Assembly: GCF_003415655.1 (NCBI RefSeq)
Contig: NZ_QRHC01000006.1
Span: 202,683-266,682, forward strand
DNA length: 64,000 nucleotides
Source of the DNA: Vibrio maerlii
GTDB taxonomy: Bacteria; Pseudomonadota; Gammaproteobacteria; Enterobacterales; Vibrionaceae
Direction of reading: 5' to 3'
The notes beneath the pieces were generated by a model that ran no database searches, had not been told where the DNA came from, and was given only the letters and a program-made list of their open reading frames with translations. This document shows positions 1-9,452 of this stretch, piece by piece. Position 1 is the first letter of the stretch, and every line of letters starts with the position of its first letter. A program made the translations under genes and the position numbers.

Positions 1-1533
1 GATAATCTTCAAAATCCGATGCGCGCGACTTACCAGTCCATAGCGACCAATAATGGCAACTTTGCCTCAAAAGGTGCGTATCCTATTTTCGACAATGTGG
101 CTGCGATATTTTCTGCAAGCCCAGTGATTACGAGGACTGCGACCTATTTGTTTGCGTGTACAGAATGGATTGAAGATGCATTCAACGGCAAAGAGCCGCT
201 GCACGATATCTATTCGCGACTTCTCAACCCCACCTCGATCTCACTGGCTAATCACATGGTGGATCTTGAAGCAGGTTCGAGAGCGAACGAATATCTCGCA
301 TGGAATTTTAACTCCGGTATGGCGGCGATTGATGGGCTGTTGAGCCATCTGCTTGGCCATGAAGACATTGTATTAGCATCGCGCAATATCTATGGCGGTT
401 CTTATCAGTTGTTAGAAGATTGGTTTGGGAAGCCTTCTAACCTCAATGTCGCGGTAGAGTGGGTGGATGGTTACTCAGGAGATGAGTTTGCTGCTCGCCT
501 TGATGAGGTAGCCGACAAATATGCAGATCGCATTGCTGCGGGTAAGAAAATCTACGTCTACCTCGAGTCACCGTGTAACCCGCATGGATATGTGTTGGAT
601 GTCGCCAATATAAGTAAAGTGAGTCACTCTCGTGGTTGGGATGTCATTGTGGATTCTACGGTGGGCACACCACTATTGCACCCTGTACTCAAACGTGATG
701 ATGTAATGGAAAGACCTGATTATGTGATTCACTCTTACACCAAAGAATTGGCGGGTTCTGGCACCACAACCGCAGGCGTGGTGATTGGTCGAAACGAGAC
801 CATGTTTGTTCCAAAAGGCGAAGAGGTTACCTTCACTAAACCTAACGGAAACGAAGTTATCATTCCATGGAACGAGACGCTGTTTTGGAATGTGTACTAC
901 ATCAAGGGTGCATTTTTAGATGCGGACAAGGCGTTTGAAGTGCTCAACGGCATGAAAACCTATGAGATGCGCGTGGTGCAAAAAACCATTAATACTCTGA
1001 CTCTTGCGAAGATTTTTGATGCCCATCCTGACATCAATGTGTCGTGCCCTGCATTGCCAGACAGTGATAACTATGAGCACTGCCAGAATAACATGTACTT
1101 AGGGTTACCAGCGGCGCTGTTTACTATTGATATGGAAGGTAATGGCAATCGTGCCCCAATCAATCGTGATGGATTTAAGCAGTTCTTCGACATGCTTGAG
1201 CCTGCGATCGGAATGCAAGTGAGCCTTGGACAAACTAACACGGTGGCCTTATGTCCGGCACTTACGACGCATTCAGAGCTCAGTGATGATGCGCTTGATG
1301 AAGCGGGTATTAAACCCACCACGATGCGTATCTCAATTGGTTTAGAGGACCCTAGAATGTTCATCGCGCATATCATTGAGGCAGCTAAATTATCCATTGA
1401 TCACAAGCATGCTAATTTTTCATCGAGCTTTCCAAGCAATGACAGCATTGATGAAATCTATACGCAAACTTATATGGATGTGCACCAGAGGTTCGTGAAG
1501 AGTTTGCCGAGGTTTGGTGAGCTGAGCCAGTAA
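1..1533 (+). CDS. PLP-dependent transsulfuration-family enzyme (5' partial)
   Basis: The frame is open to the left edge: six codons precede the first visible ATG at 19, so the N-terminus is probably outside the window. The protein has the fold-type I PLP pattern of the Cys/Met-metabolism family (cystathionine gamma-synthase, methionine gamma-lyase). The motif SYTKELAGSG carries the lysine expected to bind PLP, and VIVDSTVGTP holds the aspartate that contacts the cofactor. At about 510 visible residues it is longer than the usual 380-430 residue enzymes. It ends in a perfect hairpin at 1550. Substrate and reaction cannot be told from sequence. Family confidence is high; the exact activity is unknown. 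Confidence 0.85.
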   Translation, partial: DNLQNPMRATYQSIATNNGNFASKGAYPIFDNVAAIFSASPVITRTATYLFACTEWIEDAFNGKEPLHDIYSRLLNPTSISLANHMVDLEAGSRANEYLAWNFNSGMAAIDGLLSHLLGHEDIVLASRNIYGGSYQLLEDWFGKPSNLNVAVEWVDGYSGDEFAARLDEVADKYADRIAAGKKIYVYLESPCNPHGYVLDVANISKVSHSRGWDVIVDSTVGTPLLHPVLKRDDVMERPDYVIHSYTKELAGSGTTTAGVVIGRNETMFVPKGEEVTFTKPNGNEVIIPWNETLFWNVYYIKGAFLDADKAFEVLNGMKTYEMRVVQKTINTLTLAKIFDAHPDINVSCPALPDSDNYEHCQNNMYLGLPAALFTIDMEGNGNRAPINRDGFKQFFDMLEPAIGMQVSLGQTNTVALCPALTTHSELSDDALDEAGIKPTTMRISIGLEDPRMFIAHIIEAAKLSIDHKHANFSSSFPSNDSIDEIYTQTYMDVHQRFVKSLPRFGELSQ

Positions 1534-1549
1534 GCTGAATCAATTGAAT

Positions 1550-1575
1550 TAAGGCCTCGTCTATGCGAGGCCTTA
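1550..1575 (+). terminator. Hairpin between convergent genes
   Basis: A perfect 10-bp stem (TAAGGCCTCG / CGAGGCCTTA) with a 6-base loop lies 16 bases after the stop of the PLP enzyme. It has no strong U-run on the plus side, and T-rich sequence follows in the minus direction, so it may serve both converging genes. Confidence 0.65.
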
Positions 1576-1600
1576 GTGTTAGGCAGCGATTTGCTTGATG

Positions 1601-2095
1601 CTATTTCGCTTTCGATTTCTCATGCTGTTCAAGTATAAATACGACGGCATCTTCATCCAGACAAGACTTACTGACATATTGACGCTGCTTACCAATATGA
1701 AGGATAAGCCCGAGGTCAGTCTGCTCAACTTGATCGATGTTATTCCAAGCCAGCGTATTGCTTGTCTTACGGTTGGTATACGTGACGCCATCTTCATCAC
1801 CTTCGAAGATAACTTTGCTGTTTGCTCCTGAGCTGATCGTTTGTCGCCATAACCACCAGGTACGTCTGCAGTAAACACTGAATGCTTCAACCACACTCAA
1901 AACAATAAAGAACCAGCCAACGTATCCGTTTGGTAAGAGTTCGAGTTCTAATAGACCGACACCAAAAATGAGGAAAAGTAAGCTCTTCCAGTACGCGTGT
2001 GGGAACTTAATAGGCTGACTTGTTTGATCAAAACACTCGGCAAAAAATGCTTTGTCGAGGGTATATTCTGTGGTGAAACCGGAATCTTTAGACAT
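1601..2095 (-). CDS. YcxB-like membrane protein
   Basis: This 164-residue protein has two adjacent hydrophobic segments (about residues 37-72, SLLFLIFGVGLLELELLP and WFFIVLSVVEAFSVYC), then a soluble C-terminal domain with the YcxB-like pattern: a residue run about a 'G' and 'Y' strand, LAWNNIDQVEQTDLGLILHI, and QRQYVSKSCL. Such proteins sit in the inner membrane with the C-terminal domain facing the cytoplasm; their function is unknown. It stands alone, convergent with the upstream PLP gene and divergent from the cyclase gene. The ribosome-binding site is weak. Confidence 0.6.
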   Translation of the reverse strand: MSKDSGFTTEYTLDKAFFAECFDQTSQPIKFPHAYWKSLLFLIFGVGLLELELLPNGYVGWFFIVLSVVEAFSVYCRRTWWLWRQTISSGANSKVIFEGDEDGVTYTNRKTSNTLAWNNIDQVEQTDLGLILHIGKQRQYVSKSCLDEDAVVFILEQHEKSKAK

Positions 2096-2342
2096 GGTTG
2101 GCTACTTTAGGGTTCTCTTTGTTGGGGTTGTGTTGCGAGTAAGCAATTCATTAATTGTAGCGCTTTAAATTCACTTTCTTTAGCGAAAACTTGGATGTTT
2201 TGTAACTCTTGATGACTTTCTAGTCGTTATATTTCTAATAAAAAGAGAGGGCAGCAACATTCCATTTTATAGGCAGTTTACCTGCCGGTAAAACCTGATA
2301 TTATGATAAATGGTATGTCGTTTTGTTATTTGCAGGTTAGCT

Positions 2343-4460
2343 ATGATAAGAGAGGTAGAAGCGAAAGCCGATCAAATGATCGTCGAGCTTCATGGTGACA
2401 GGAATGTTGCTGGTGTATTGAGTGCAAAAGAAGAATTGAAAAAGCTTTTGCAGCAAGACTATACATTAAACCCTATCTACGGAGATTACTTAGAGGCGAC
2501 TTTAGCGTTTCGTCAAGATGAATACGCAAAGGCGATAGAGCTGTTTTTAAGTATTATCCAACAGGTCCGAGATACCCACTTTAATGTTGTTCACTCCTAT
2601 TCTTGTGTCTATCTGGCTACGCTTTATGCATTCACCGAGCAATTCTATTTGTCGCAAGAGTTCTTTACTGAAGCGGAAGAGACCTTACGTGACGATGACC
2701 ATAATCTCTCTCTTTTCCTTAATACCAACCTGTCCGGCATTTATATCGAGCTTGAAGATTATCAGAGTTCGTTAAAGCACAGCATGAAAGCGGTTAGCGC
2801 CGGAGAGCAAGCTGACAATCCTCCTGTGTATGCACTGGCTCTGGCAAATTCAGGCTATTCGCTGATGCGTACTATGCAAGCCGACGCTGGTCTTGAAAGC
2901 CTTAATAAGGCGGAAGCATACAGCCGCGAACAAGGATTTACGTCTGCTCATGCGTGGACGCTGCTCTATCGGGCGATGACTTTTGAAGTTCTTAAGCGTT
3001 TGCCTGAAGCCGCACAAGACTTCAAAGCGGTATATAACTTTACGCGAAACAACAAAGATGTCGTTATTGAGCTTGAGTTTTATAGAGCGTACAGCCGCTT
3101 CCTTTATGAAACTTCAAATTATCAGTTAGCTGTTAAGTTTTGTAATCAAGCATTGAGTTCAAAAAGCGTCGGAACACAAATAAAGATTCGTGTTGCCCTT
3201 TTACAGGTGCTGTCGGATAGTCATCATAAACTTAATGATTCTTTGGAAGAGAGTCGATGCTTGCGTCTATTGGCGGATGCACAGCAAAATGAGATAGAAA
3301 AGAACCGAAAAAACGAATCCAAATATATTCAGCGTGCGATAGGGAATGCCAAAAACAGCTTCGAGTTGCAGCAGTCTCGCAAGGTTACTGAGCAGTTGGA
3401 CCAAATTAACAGTTTAGGACAGTTGATCGCCAGCTCAAGTGACACTCCAGACGATGTGTTAGCTATCTATGAGTGCATTCAAAATACTGTGCCATGTTCG
3501 GCGTTTAGCTTGTCTATTTACTATAGAGACAGAGATGTACTTGAATACCGTTACCAACTTGACAATGGGGAGTTTCGGCCGGGGTTTGAAATAGATTGTA
3601 GCGAGATTTCCCGTTTGGGCATTTACTGTGTTAAGAATCAACAAACGTTGCATCTCAACACTTGTAGCGACCAAGAAATCTCCAACTATCTTGATGAAAA
3701 ATATCGCCTAGCAGACATTTATGTCGGGGAAGACAACCCTGCCGAATGCGGTGGCACCTCGGTTATCACAACTCCTATTGTTTTTCAGAGTAACGTGATT
3801 GGGGTGTTTAGTGTTCAAAAAGATACCGTATATGCATACAACAATCTCCATGTGAAGATTGTTGAACAGATAGCCAACTACCTTGCTGTTTCCTTTGTAC
3901 ATAACGGAGAGCTGTTAGAGCAGCAGGAGCAACATCAGTATCGTGAATTGATTTATCATACTGATCCACTTACTGGACTTCACAATCGTCATGGCTTATC
4001 AGAGTATCTGAAAGAGCGATTCCAAAGCCCAGATGCTCCAAAGGCGTTAACGGGGCTAATGATCGATATTGATTGTATGAAACGGTACAACGAAACCTAC
4101 GGCTTGATTAAAGGTGACCAAGTATTGACGAAAGTGGCTAACACATTGAATCAAAGCATTGATGGTGATACTCAAGTTTACCGCATTGGAGGAGATGAGT
4201 TCTTACTTCTCCTGTCACAAGGTGATGAAAGCAAGGCACTGAGACAAGCTGAGAGGGTTCAAGCCGAGTTAAATGATCTGAATATCGATCATCCTCACTC
4301 ATTAGCCACTAACCGTCTGTCAGCAACGATAGGTATATTTAAAGCAGATACCCGTTCTAGTTTTGAACCATTTGTTGAAGCAATGCTCTCTTCAGAGCGT
4401 GCGATGATCGGTGCTAAGAAAAAAAGTCGCAATGCAATCTATCGATATGCTATGAAATGA
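2343..4460 (+). CDS. Diguanylate cyclase with TPR and GAF-like sensor regions
   Basis: I chose ATG 2343 because an AGG-containing ribosome site lies about 8 bases upstream; an in-frame ATG at 2310 would add 11 residues without one. The 705-residue protein has an N-terminal run of TPR-like helices (roughly 40-340), a GAF-like region (about 370-530), and a C-terminal GGDEF domain from DPLTGLHNRH near 541. The active-site GGDEF at about 616-620 is intact, so synthesis of c-di-GMP is likely. No RxxD inhibitory site lies upstream of it, so product inhibition is probably absent. No membrane segment is seen, so it should be cytoplasmic. Downstream is ihfA, in a separate unit after a possible terminator. 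Confidence 0.88.
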   Translation: MIREVEAKADQMIVELHGDRNVAGVLSAKEELKKLLQQDYTLNPIYGDYLEATLAFRQDEYAKAIELFLSIIQQVRDTHFNVVHSYSCVYLATLYAFTEQFYLSQEFFTEAEETLRDDDHNLSLFLNTNLSGIYIELEDYQSSLKHSMKAVSAGEQADNPPVYALALANSGYSLMRTMQADAGLESLNKAEAYSREQGFTSAHAWTLLYRAMTFEVLKRLPEAAQDFKAVYNFTRNNKDVVIELEFYRAYSRFLYETSNYQLAVKFCNQALSSKSVGTQIKIRVALLQVLSDSHHKLNDSLEESRCLRLLADAQQNEIEKNRKNESKYIQRAIGNAKNSFELQQSRKVTEQLDQINSLGQLIASSSDTPDDVLAIYECIQNTVPCSAFSLSIYYRDRDVLEYRYQLDNGEFRPGFEIDCSEISRLGIYCVKNQQTLHLNTCSDQEISNYLDEKYRLADIYVGEDNPAECGGTSVITTPIVFQSNVIGVFSVQKDTVYAYNNLHVKIVEQIANYLAVSFVHNGELLEQQEQHQYRELIYHTDPLTGLHNRHGLSEYLKERFQSPDAPKALTGLMIDIDCMKRYNETYGLIKGDQVLTKVANTLNQSIDGDTQVYRIGGDEFLLLLSQGDESKALRQAERVQAELNDLNIDHPHSLATNRLSATIGIFKADTRSSFEPFVEAMLSSERAMIGAKKKSRNAIYRYAMK

Positions 4461-4471
4461 TGTGCACTTTG

Positions 4472-4517
4472 ATGTCAGTTCTATCAGCCTATCTAACTGA
4501 CATATATCACTTTTTTA
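4472..4517 (+). terminator. Probable terminator of the GGDEF gene
   Basis: A 9-bp perfect stem (ATGTCAGTT / AACTGACAT) with a 14-base loop starts 11 bases after the stop; a run of six T follows after a short gap. The stem is A/T-rich, so strength is uncertain. Confidence 0.5.
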
Positions 4518-4825
4518 ATAAAACGTATATTTTTTGAACAGAGTGATTTTTAAGGTCTTAAATTCTGCAATTGGTTTGTTGTGTGGATTTATCTGCTGGA
4601 TATTGCGTGTGTGTGGTTTTTTAGACTGTAAATTTATTGGGCAATAATAAATTACCGTTCTTCCTCATTCTTATATCAGGAATTGTTTAAGAAAAAAGTT
4701 GGCGAAAATCATAAGCTTGGCATACACTTTTCTACGAATGGCCGATATGTTGTTGATTGATCGGACATAATGCTTTGGCGCTACCCAAGGGGTGGCATGG
4801 TTTAATATAGCTTTGAGGAAGTTTT
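4518..4825 (+). promoter_or_regulatory. ihfA upstream region
   Basis: This AT-rich stretch has no convincing gene. A plausible sigma-70 pair is TTGGCG near 4699 and CATACA near 4721. A clear ribosome site (GAGGAAG) sits 6 bases before the ihfA ATG. I see no repeat or known operator; IHF autoregulation is possible but its degenerate site cannot be placed reliably by eye. Confidence 0.35.
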
Positions 4826-5122
4826 ATGGCGCTCACAAAAGCCGATTTGGCAGAGAACCTGTTTGAAAAGCTTGGATATAGTAAGCGGGACGCCAAGGAA
4901 ACGGTGGAAGTGTTTTTTGAAGAGATCCGTAAGGCTCTTGAAAATGGTGAACAGGTGAAGTTATCTGGGTTTGGTAATTTTGATCTTCGTGACAAAAATG
5001 AACGCCCTGGTCGTAACCCTAAAACCGGTGAAGACATTCCAATCTCGGCACGCCGAGTTGTTACGTTTCGCCCTGGGCAGAAACTAAAAGCCCGTGTTGA
5101 AAGCATCGAAGTCAACAAGTAA
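4826..5122 (+). CDS. ihfA: Integration host factor subunit alpha
   Basis: IHF-alpha pairs with IHF-beta and bends DNA sharply at specific sites, acting in recombination, replication and sigma-54 promoter activation. The 98-residue protein matches E. coli IhfA nearly along its length: [17 protein letters not shown] at the start, [21 protein letters not shown] with the family signature GRNPKTGE, and the beta-arm [13 protein letters not shown]. The length is normal for the family. In many gamma-proteobacteria ihfA follows pheT; here pheT is not adjacent in the window. A strong terminator follows. Confidence 0.98.
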   Translation: MALTKADLAENLFEKLGYSKRDAKETVEVFFEEIRKALENGEQVKLSGFGNFDLRDKNERPGRNPKTGEDIPISARRVVTFRPGQKLKARVESIEVNK

Positions 5123-5129
5123 AGCCAAT

Positions 5130-5160
5130 AAGACCACGCCAAAGCGTGGTCTTTTCTTTT
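5130..5160 (+). terminator. ihfA terminator
   Basis: A perfect 10-bp stem (AAGACCACGC / GCGTGGTCTT) with a CAAA loop is followed by a T-rich tail. It is a textbook intrinsic terminator 7 bases after the ihfA stop. Confidence 0.9.
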
Positions 5161-5210
5161 CAAACTCTTCTATTTTGAAATGATAAGCAGTTGTGCCGTA
5201 TAGGAAATAC

Positions 5211-5984
5211 TTATGCCGCCTCTAGGTGAGTCGTAATGTATGGCTGCCAAGCTGCCTGGTACAAAGACTTACTCTCGTTAGCCAACTGCTTCACTTTAGC
5301 CATTTCCCATTCATTCATATCACGACGTTCTGCGGCTGCAACTCGTTCGATTTTCTGAACTTGTTCATAGATCTTATGTTCAGGGCCACTTTTTACGTTG
5401 GCAATGTCTGACAAATGAAGTTGCACCTCAGCGATGATGCCTGTTTTAGGCAACTGAACCAAAACGTTCAAATCACGGTAACCTGATGCACGTGGCGCTT
5501 TAAAGCGGTTCTTAACTTGTACAACCGTCGCTTCGCGGTTCAGTACTTCGTAAGCCTCAACGAGTGATGGAATATCGTCGGCAATGATTGTTGCACGAGC
5601 GATGTCGGTAATCTGTGTTGGGTCGTTGTTCAGTTCAGTTTGCACTTTTTCCCATGCGCGCTGTTTAGACTTGATGCCATTGAACTCAGTGTTTGCCGAG
5701 CTATGAAGTGCGCTCTGGCGGCAAATCATCTCGAGTTCACTTTGCGCTTGGAACGACTTGCCGTAAAGAACGTCAAAGTCAGCATATGGCTGCGGAACTT
5801 TAGCGCTAAACGGTTCAATACCATATAGGCCGGTCAGGCTATGTTTAAATTTTTGAGGGCAGACCTCGTTTTGAGATTGTTTGCTATTGGAGAGTGACGG
5901 AGTGTCGCCAGGTAATGCAGCAAATGCAGGTGCGCGAGAAAGCATCAATAACATTAATGCTGTCGTTCGTAGAAATAAATTCAT
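5211..5984 (-). CDS. relV: RelV small alarmone synthetase
   Basis: RelV is the Vibrio single-domain (p)ppGpp synthetase, lacking the hydrolase domain of RelA/SpoT. The 257-residue protein has the RelA_SpoT nucleotidyltransferase core from about 95 to 210. Residues K105, D127, R130, L148 and E186 align, with a constant offset of two, with the essential residues I recall for V. cholerae RelV (K107, D129, R132, L150, E188). The N-terminus (1-22) looks like a Sec signal peptide: MNLFLRTTALMLLMLS then APAFA before ALPG. That is odd for an enzyme needing cytoplasmic ATP and GTP. GAGG precedes the start. It is divergent from tpm. Confidence 0.93.
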   Translation of the reverse strand: MNLFLRTTALMLLMLSRAPAFAALPGDTPSLSNSKQSQNEVCPQKFKHSLTGLYGIEPFSAKVPQPYADFDVLYGKSFQAQSELEMICRQSALHSSANTEFNGIKSKQRAWEKVQTELNNDPTQITDIARATIIADDIPSLVEAYEVLNREATVVQVKNRFKAPRASGYRDLNVLVQLPKTGIIAEVQLHLSDIANVKSGPEHKIYEQVQKIERVAAAERRDMNEWEMAKVKQLANESKSLYQAAWQPYITTHLEAA

Positions 5985-6266
5985 TCGCAGTCCTCAGTGA
6001 TAACGTTCAGTAAAACGGAAGAAATAAAGGTTCTGAAAGTTGTCATCTGTCTGCATAAACAGTTATGGGGCCGCTATTCAAGATAACAAGTCGAACCGTT
6101 TAAAGAACATGATTATTGTGATCTCAATCCACCACAGCTTTGTCATGCGGATGTGAAAGTTAAGTAAGTATAAGCCTAGCGAATGAATGGAACATGAACG
6201 AACTTGTCAGACCTAATCACTTTTTAGTAGGCTTGTGGCACAAAAATAAAAGACTAAGAGAAAGTA

Positions 6267-6917
6267 ATGGAAAACCCAGATTTTTGGCACCAGAAATGGG
6301 CATCGAATCAGATTGGATTTCATCTTGAAGATGTCAATCCACTATTAATTAACCACTGGCAAGCAACTAACCCGCAGCGCGATGACAAGGTACTTGTGCC
6401 TCTGTGTGGAAAAACAGAAGACTTGATTTGGCTTGCTCAACGCCATGACGAAATTCAAGGTGTGGAGCTAAGTAAGATTGCAGTGCGTTCATTCTTTGCT
6501 GAGCACTTTTACACTCCGATGGTGACGCCGGTATCTGGCCAGCACGAATTGTATCAGTTTGATGAGTTGTCGATTTACGTTGGGGACTTCTTTACTGCAC
6601 CTTTAAGCAAAGCAGACATTATTTATGACCGCGCAGCATTAGTCGCTTTGCCAGAATCTATGCGACTCCAATATGCGGAGCATTTGAAATCGTTACTCAG
6701 TGAAAAAGGACGTATCTTATTAGTGACGCTAGATTATGCTCAAAATGAGATGTCAGGCCCTCCATTTAGTATCCATGAAGATGAAGTCGCTCAGCTGTTC
6801 TCAGGGTTCAAGATTACTCGCTTAGAGCGAGATGAGGCAGATGAGACTCATCCTAAGATTGCGAAAAAGGGCTTGTCGCGCTTTGCTGAGGAAGTGTGGT
6901 TGATCGAGCTGGAGTAA
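6267..6917 (+). CDS. tpm: Thiopurine S-methyltransferase
   Basis: Tpm is a cytoplasmic SAM-dependent methyltransferase; the bacterial forms act on thiopurines and on selenium or tellurium compounds. The 216-residue protein has the characteristic N-terminus [14 protein letters not shown], the SAM-binding motif [16 protein letters not shown] (about 41-56), VEGVELS-like GVELSKIAV, and [13 protein letters not shown] (about 120-132). The length matches the family. It is a single-gene unit, divergent from relV and closed by a strong terminator. Confidence 0.96.
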   Translation: MENPDFWHQKWASNQIGFHLEDVNPLLINHWQATNPQRDDKVLVPLCGKTEDLIWLAQRHDEIQGVELSKIAVRSFFAEHFYTPMVTPVSGQHELYQFDELSIYVGDFFTAPLSKADIIYDRAALVALPESMRLQYAEHLKSLLSEKGRILLVTLDYAQNEMSGPPFSIHEDEVAQLFSGFKITRLERDEADETHPKIAKKGLSRFAEEVWLIELE

Positions 6918-6940
6918 CTTTTCCAAACTGCAAATATACG

Positions 6941-6968
6941 AAAGGGCTGATTGAATCAGCCCTTTTTA
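6941..6968 (+). terminator. tpm terminator
   Basis: An 11-bp perfect stem (AAAGGGCTGAT / ATCAGCCCTTT) with loop TGA is followed by TT. It lies 23 bases after the tpm stop; because its left arm begins with A residues it may also act for converging purT. Confidence 0.88.
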
Positions 6969-7020
6969 GATTTAGGATATCTCTTCATTAATGAAGAGAC
7001 TGTTAGAAGAATAAAGCAAC

Positions 7021-8196
7021 TTAGTAAGTGATTTTCACTTTTTGTGCGCTTGTGATTGCATCTTCAATCGCTTGTTCCACCGTATTACGGCGCGTGATGG
7101 CAACACCTAAGCGGCGGCGGCCATCAATGTCAGGCTTACCAAACAGGCGTACTTGAGTTTGCGGCATTGCTAACGCTTCATTAAGGCCACTGTAACGAAG
7201 ATTGTTCGAAGTACCTTGACCAAGGACAACAGCAGAAGCAGATGGGCCGTATTGAGTAATGGTGTTGATTGGCATGCCTGTGAATGCACGAACGTGAAGT
7301 GCAAACTCAGACATTTCTTGAGAAATCAATGTCACTAGGCCAGTATCGTGTGGGCGAGGAGAGACTTCGTTAAAAATGACACGATCGCCTTTCACAAATA
7401 GCTCTACACCAAAGATGCCGTAGCCACCTAGCGCATTAACAACAGATTCAGCGACGTATTCAGCTGCTTTACGAGCGTTTTCTGTCATAGCTTGTGGCTG
7501 CCAAGACTCTCGGTAATCACCATCTTCTTGGCGGTGACCGATTGGAGTACAGAAGTGAACACCGTCAACGGCACGAACAGTCAATAGCGTGATCTCATAA
7601 TCAAAATCGATAAAGCCTTCAACGATTACACGACCAGCGCCAGAACGGCCACCTTCCTGTGCGTAGTCCCAAGCTTTTTGAACGTCTTCCTCTGTTTTGA
7701 TAACACTCTGGCCTTTACCAGAAGAGCTCATTACAGGTTTAACCACGCAAGGTATACCAACTTCTTCTACTGCTTTCGCAAAGCTTTCGAAGCTGTCTGC
7801 AAATTGGTATGGCGATGTTGGTAGAGAAAGCTCTTCGGCGGCTAGGCGACGAATACCCTCACGATTCATGGTTAGCTTAGTTGCTTGTGCGCATGGAACT
7901 ACGTTAAGGCCTTTTTCTTCAAGCTCTAACAGCTTATCTGTTGCAATAGCTTCAATTTCTGGAACAACGTAATCCGGTTTCTCAGTTTCGATGATACGCT
8001 CTAACTCTTCACCATCGAGCATGTTAACAACATAACTACGGTGAGCGACTTGCATAGCCGGTGCGTCTTCATAACGATCGCATGCAATTACTTCTAAACC
8101 TAGACGTTGGCATTCAATAGCCACTTCCTTGCCCAGTTCACCAGAACCTAATAGAAGAACACGAGTTGCACTTTCACGGGTAGCAGTTCCAAACAT
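7021..8196 (-). CDS. purT: Formate-dependent GAR transformylase
   Basis: PurT makes formyl-GAR from GAR, formate and ATP, an alternative to PurN in purine synthesis. The 391-residue protein is an ATP-grasp enzyme: an N-terminal nucleotide-binding motif [14 protein letters not shown], the ATP-grasp region around [18 protein letters not shown] (about 152-170), and [23 protein letters not shown] (about 265-290) with metal-binding residues. I chose ATG 8196; a GTG one codon upstream is less likely. AAAGG lies 8 bases upstream. A PurR operator sits about 110 bases upstream. Confidence 0.97.
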   Translation of the reverse strand: MFGTATRESATRVLLLGSGELGKEVAIECQRLGLEVIACDRYEDAPAMQVAHRSYVVNMLDGEELERIIETEKPDYVVPEIEAIATDKLLELEEKGLNVVPCAQATKLTMNREGIRRLAAEELSLPTSPYQFADSFESFAKAVEEVGIPCVVKPVMSSSGKGQSVIKTEEDVQKAWDYAQEGGRSGAGRVIVEGFIDFDYEITLLTVRAVDGVHFCTPIGHRQEDGDYRESWQPQAMTENARKAAEYVAESVVNALGGYGIFGVELFVKGDRVIFNEVSPRPHDTGLVTLISQEMSEFALHVRAFTGMPINTITQYGPSASAVVLGQGTSNNLRYSGLNEALAMPQTQVRLFGKPDIDGRRRLGVAITRRNTVEQAIEDAITSAQKVKITY

Positions 8197-8298
8197 CACT
8201 AAAACCTTTCGATATTAAATTGTGTAGCAGCCAGTTAGTAGAGTATTCAATCCAACTAGCAGTTTGATTGGCGAAGATGATACTGGTTTTAACTAGAA

Positions 8299-8314
8299 AA
8301 GCAAACGTTTGCGT
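8299..8314. promoter_or_regulatory. PurR operator upstream of purT
   Basis: The core GCAAACGTTTGC is a perfect palindrome and the 16-base site AAGCAAACGTTTGCGT matches the PurR consensus (ACGCAAACGTTTTCGT) closely. It lies between cdd and purT, correctly placed to repress purT when purines are plentiful. Confidence 0.85.
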
Positions 8315-8321
8315 AAGGTTT

Positions 8322-8360
8322 AAAAAGGAAAGCGCTCATATTGAATGAAGAGCGCTTTTT
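8322..8360 (-). terminator. cdd terminator
   Basis: Reading the minus strand after cdd, a 9-bp perfect stem (AAAGCGCTC / GAGCGCTTT) is followed by CC and then TTTTT. It separates cdd from the purT promoter. Confidence 0.8.
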
Positions 8361-8374
8361 GAGGTTGGAAATGA

Positions 8375-9262
8375 TTATAAAGACGCGTAAGAAACCGGTA
8401 TATCTGGGTTAATCGACTCGATGGTCGCTTGCGTGTCAGCTAGGTGGCTGATGGTTGCATCAGTCATCTCTGCGAGCGCGACCGCTGCGATATCTTCTAG
8501 CGCTTCGTTGTTCAGTGTCAGTTGAATTAGAGCAACTTGCAGAGGGGGGAGACTTGGGTTGAACGCAGCGTTTTCTGCATAGCTACCGAGATAGAGAGCA
8601 CCAGATTTAGTTTGAATAGCAACACCGCTAAAGTTCTTAGTATAAGGCGCATGACTCTTGTTTAACGCGGAAACTGCTTCTGCGATTAGCTTATCATTAC
8701 TTTGAGATGCAACGTTATGGTCAACGGTGTGCATCAGTGGAGTCGTGATACCAAGGTCAGAAGGGCCGAAGGCTTCAGGCAGGTATTCATGCAGCGTCTT
8801 TTCATCACGTTCTGGTAGCTGGATGTTCAGTGTTTCAGCCGTAGAGATCTCATTCATAAACTGACGACAGTGGCCGCAAGGACTGAAGTTAATAGTAATG
8901 TCTTTCAGGCCCGTTTCACCTTTCATCCAAGCATGTGAAATCGCTGATTGTTCCGCGTGGACCGTTTGACCTAGCTGAGTACCAGAAAATTCCATGTTTG
9001 CACCAAAGTACAAATTACCGGACAAGCCGCGAGCGATAGCACCAACATAAAAGTTAGAGATTGGCGCATGTGAGAACGTTGCAGCCAGTGGAAGGAGAGC
9101 CACACGCAGTTCGTTATCATCTAAACCAGAAAGCTTGCGTAGATGAGCAAACTCCTCAGCAGAGATGGACGCAGAGAAAGTATCACGGCTCATAATATCG
9201 GTGAGGTACTGAGCGACTTCGCTAGGAAATGAAGCTAGAGCATCTTGTAGGGTAGCTTGCAT
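8375..9262 (-). CDS. cdd: Cytidine deaminase
   Basis: Cdd deaminates cytidine and deoxycytidine to uridine and deoxyuridine in pyrimidine salvage. The 295-residue length is that of the E. coli-type two-domain dimeric enzyme. The zinc site is complete: HAEQSA (about 102-107) gives the His ligand and catalytic Glu, and PCGHCRQF (about 128-135) gives two Cys ligands. The C-terminal half is the degenerate second domain. AGGA lies 8 bases before ATG. It follows yohJ-yohK in the same direction, as in E. coli, but has its own promoter region with two CRP sites. Confidence 0.97.
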   Translation of the reverse strand: MQATLQDALASFPSEVAQYLTDIMSRDTFSASISAEEFAHLRKLSGLDDNELRVALLPLAATFSHAPISNFYVGAIARGLSGNLYFGANMEFSGTQLGQTVHAEQSAISHAWMKGETGLKDITINFSPCGHCRQFMNEISTAETLNIQLPERDEKTLHEYLPEAFGPSDLGITTPLMHTVDHNVASQSNDKLIAEAVSALNKSHAPYTKNFSGVAIQTKSGALYLGSYAENAAFNPSLPPLQVALIQLTLNNEALEDIAAVALAEMTDATISHLADTQATIESINPDIPVSYASL

Positions 9263-9327
9263 AAGAGATCCTGAGTGTATTTAACTATTATTTGATACTC
9301 ATTCTATGATCAAATTAGATAAATAAA

Positions 9328-9341
9328 GTGATATAGATCAC
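9328..9341. promoter_or_regulatory. CRP-like site 1 upstream of cdd
   Basis: GTGA-N6-TCAC (GTGATATAGATCAC) is an exact symmetric CRP core. It is the cdd-proximal of two sites whose centres lie 49 bp apart, the spacing used for CRP-CytR-CRP regulation of E. coli cdd. Confidence 0.7.
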
Positions 9342-9375
9342 CAATATAATTGTAACAGGGTTTCATTTCTCACTG

Positions 9376-9391
9376 TGTGAGTGATCTCACT
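9376..9391. promoter_or_regulatory. CRP-like site 2 upstream of cdd
   Basis: TGTGA-N6-TCACT is nearly identical to the CRP consensus TGTGA-N6-TCACA. Paired with the site 49 bp closer to cdd, it suggests cAMP-CRP activation with possible CytR bridging between the two. Confidence 0.75.
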
Positions 9392-9452
9392 CATATTTTA
9401 GGGCCGAGGACGCCGTTGGAAACAGGTTCGCAAGCTGAATTAATGGAGATTA

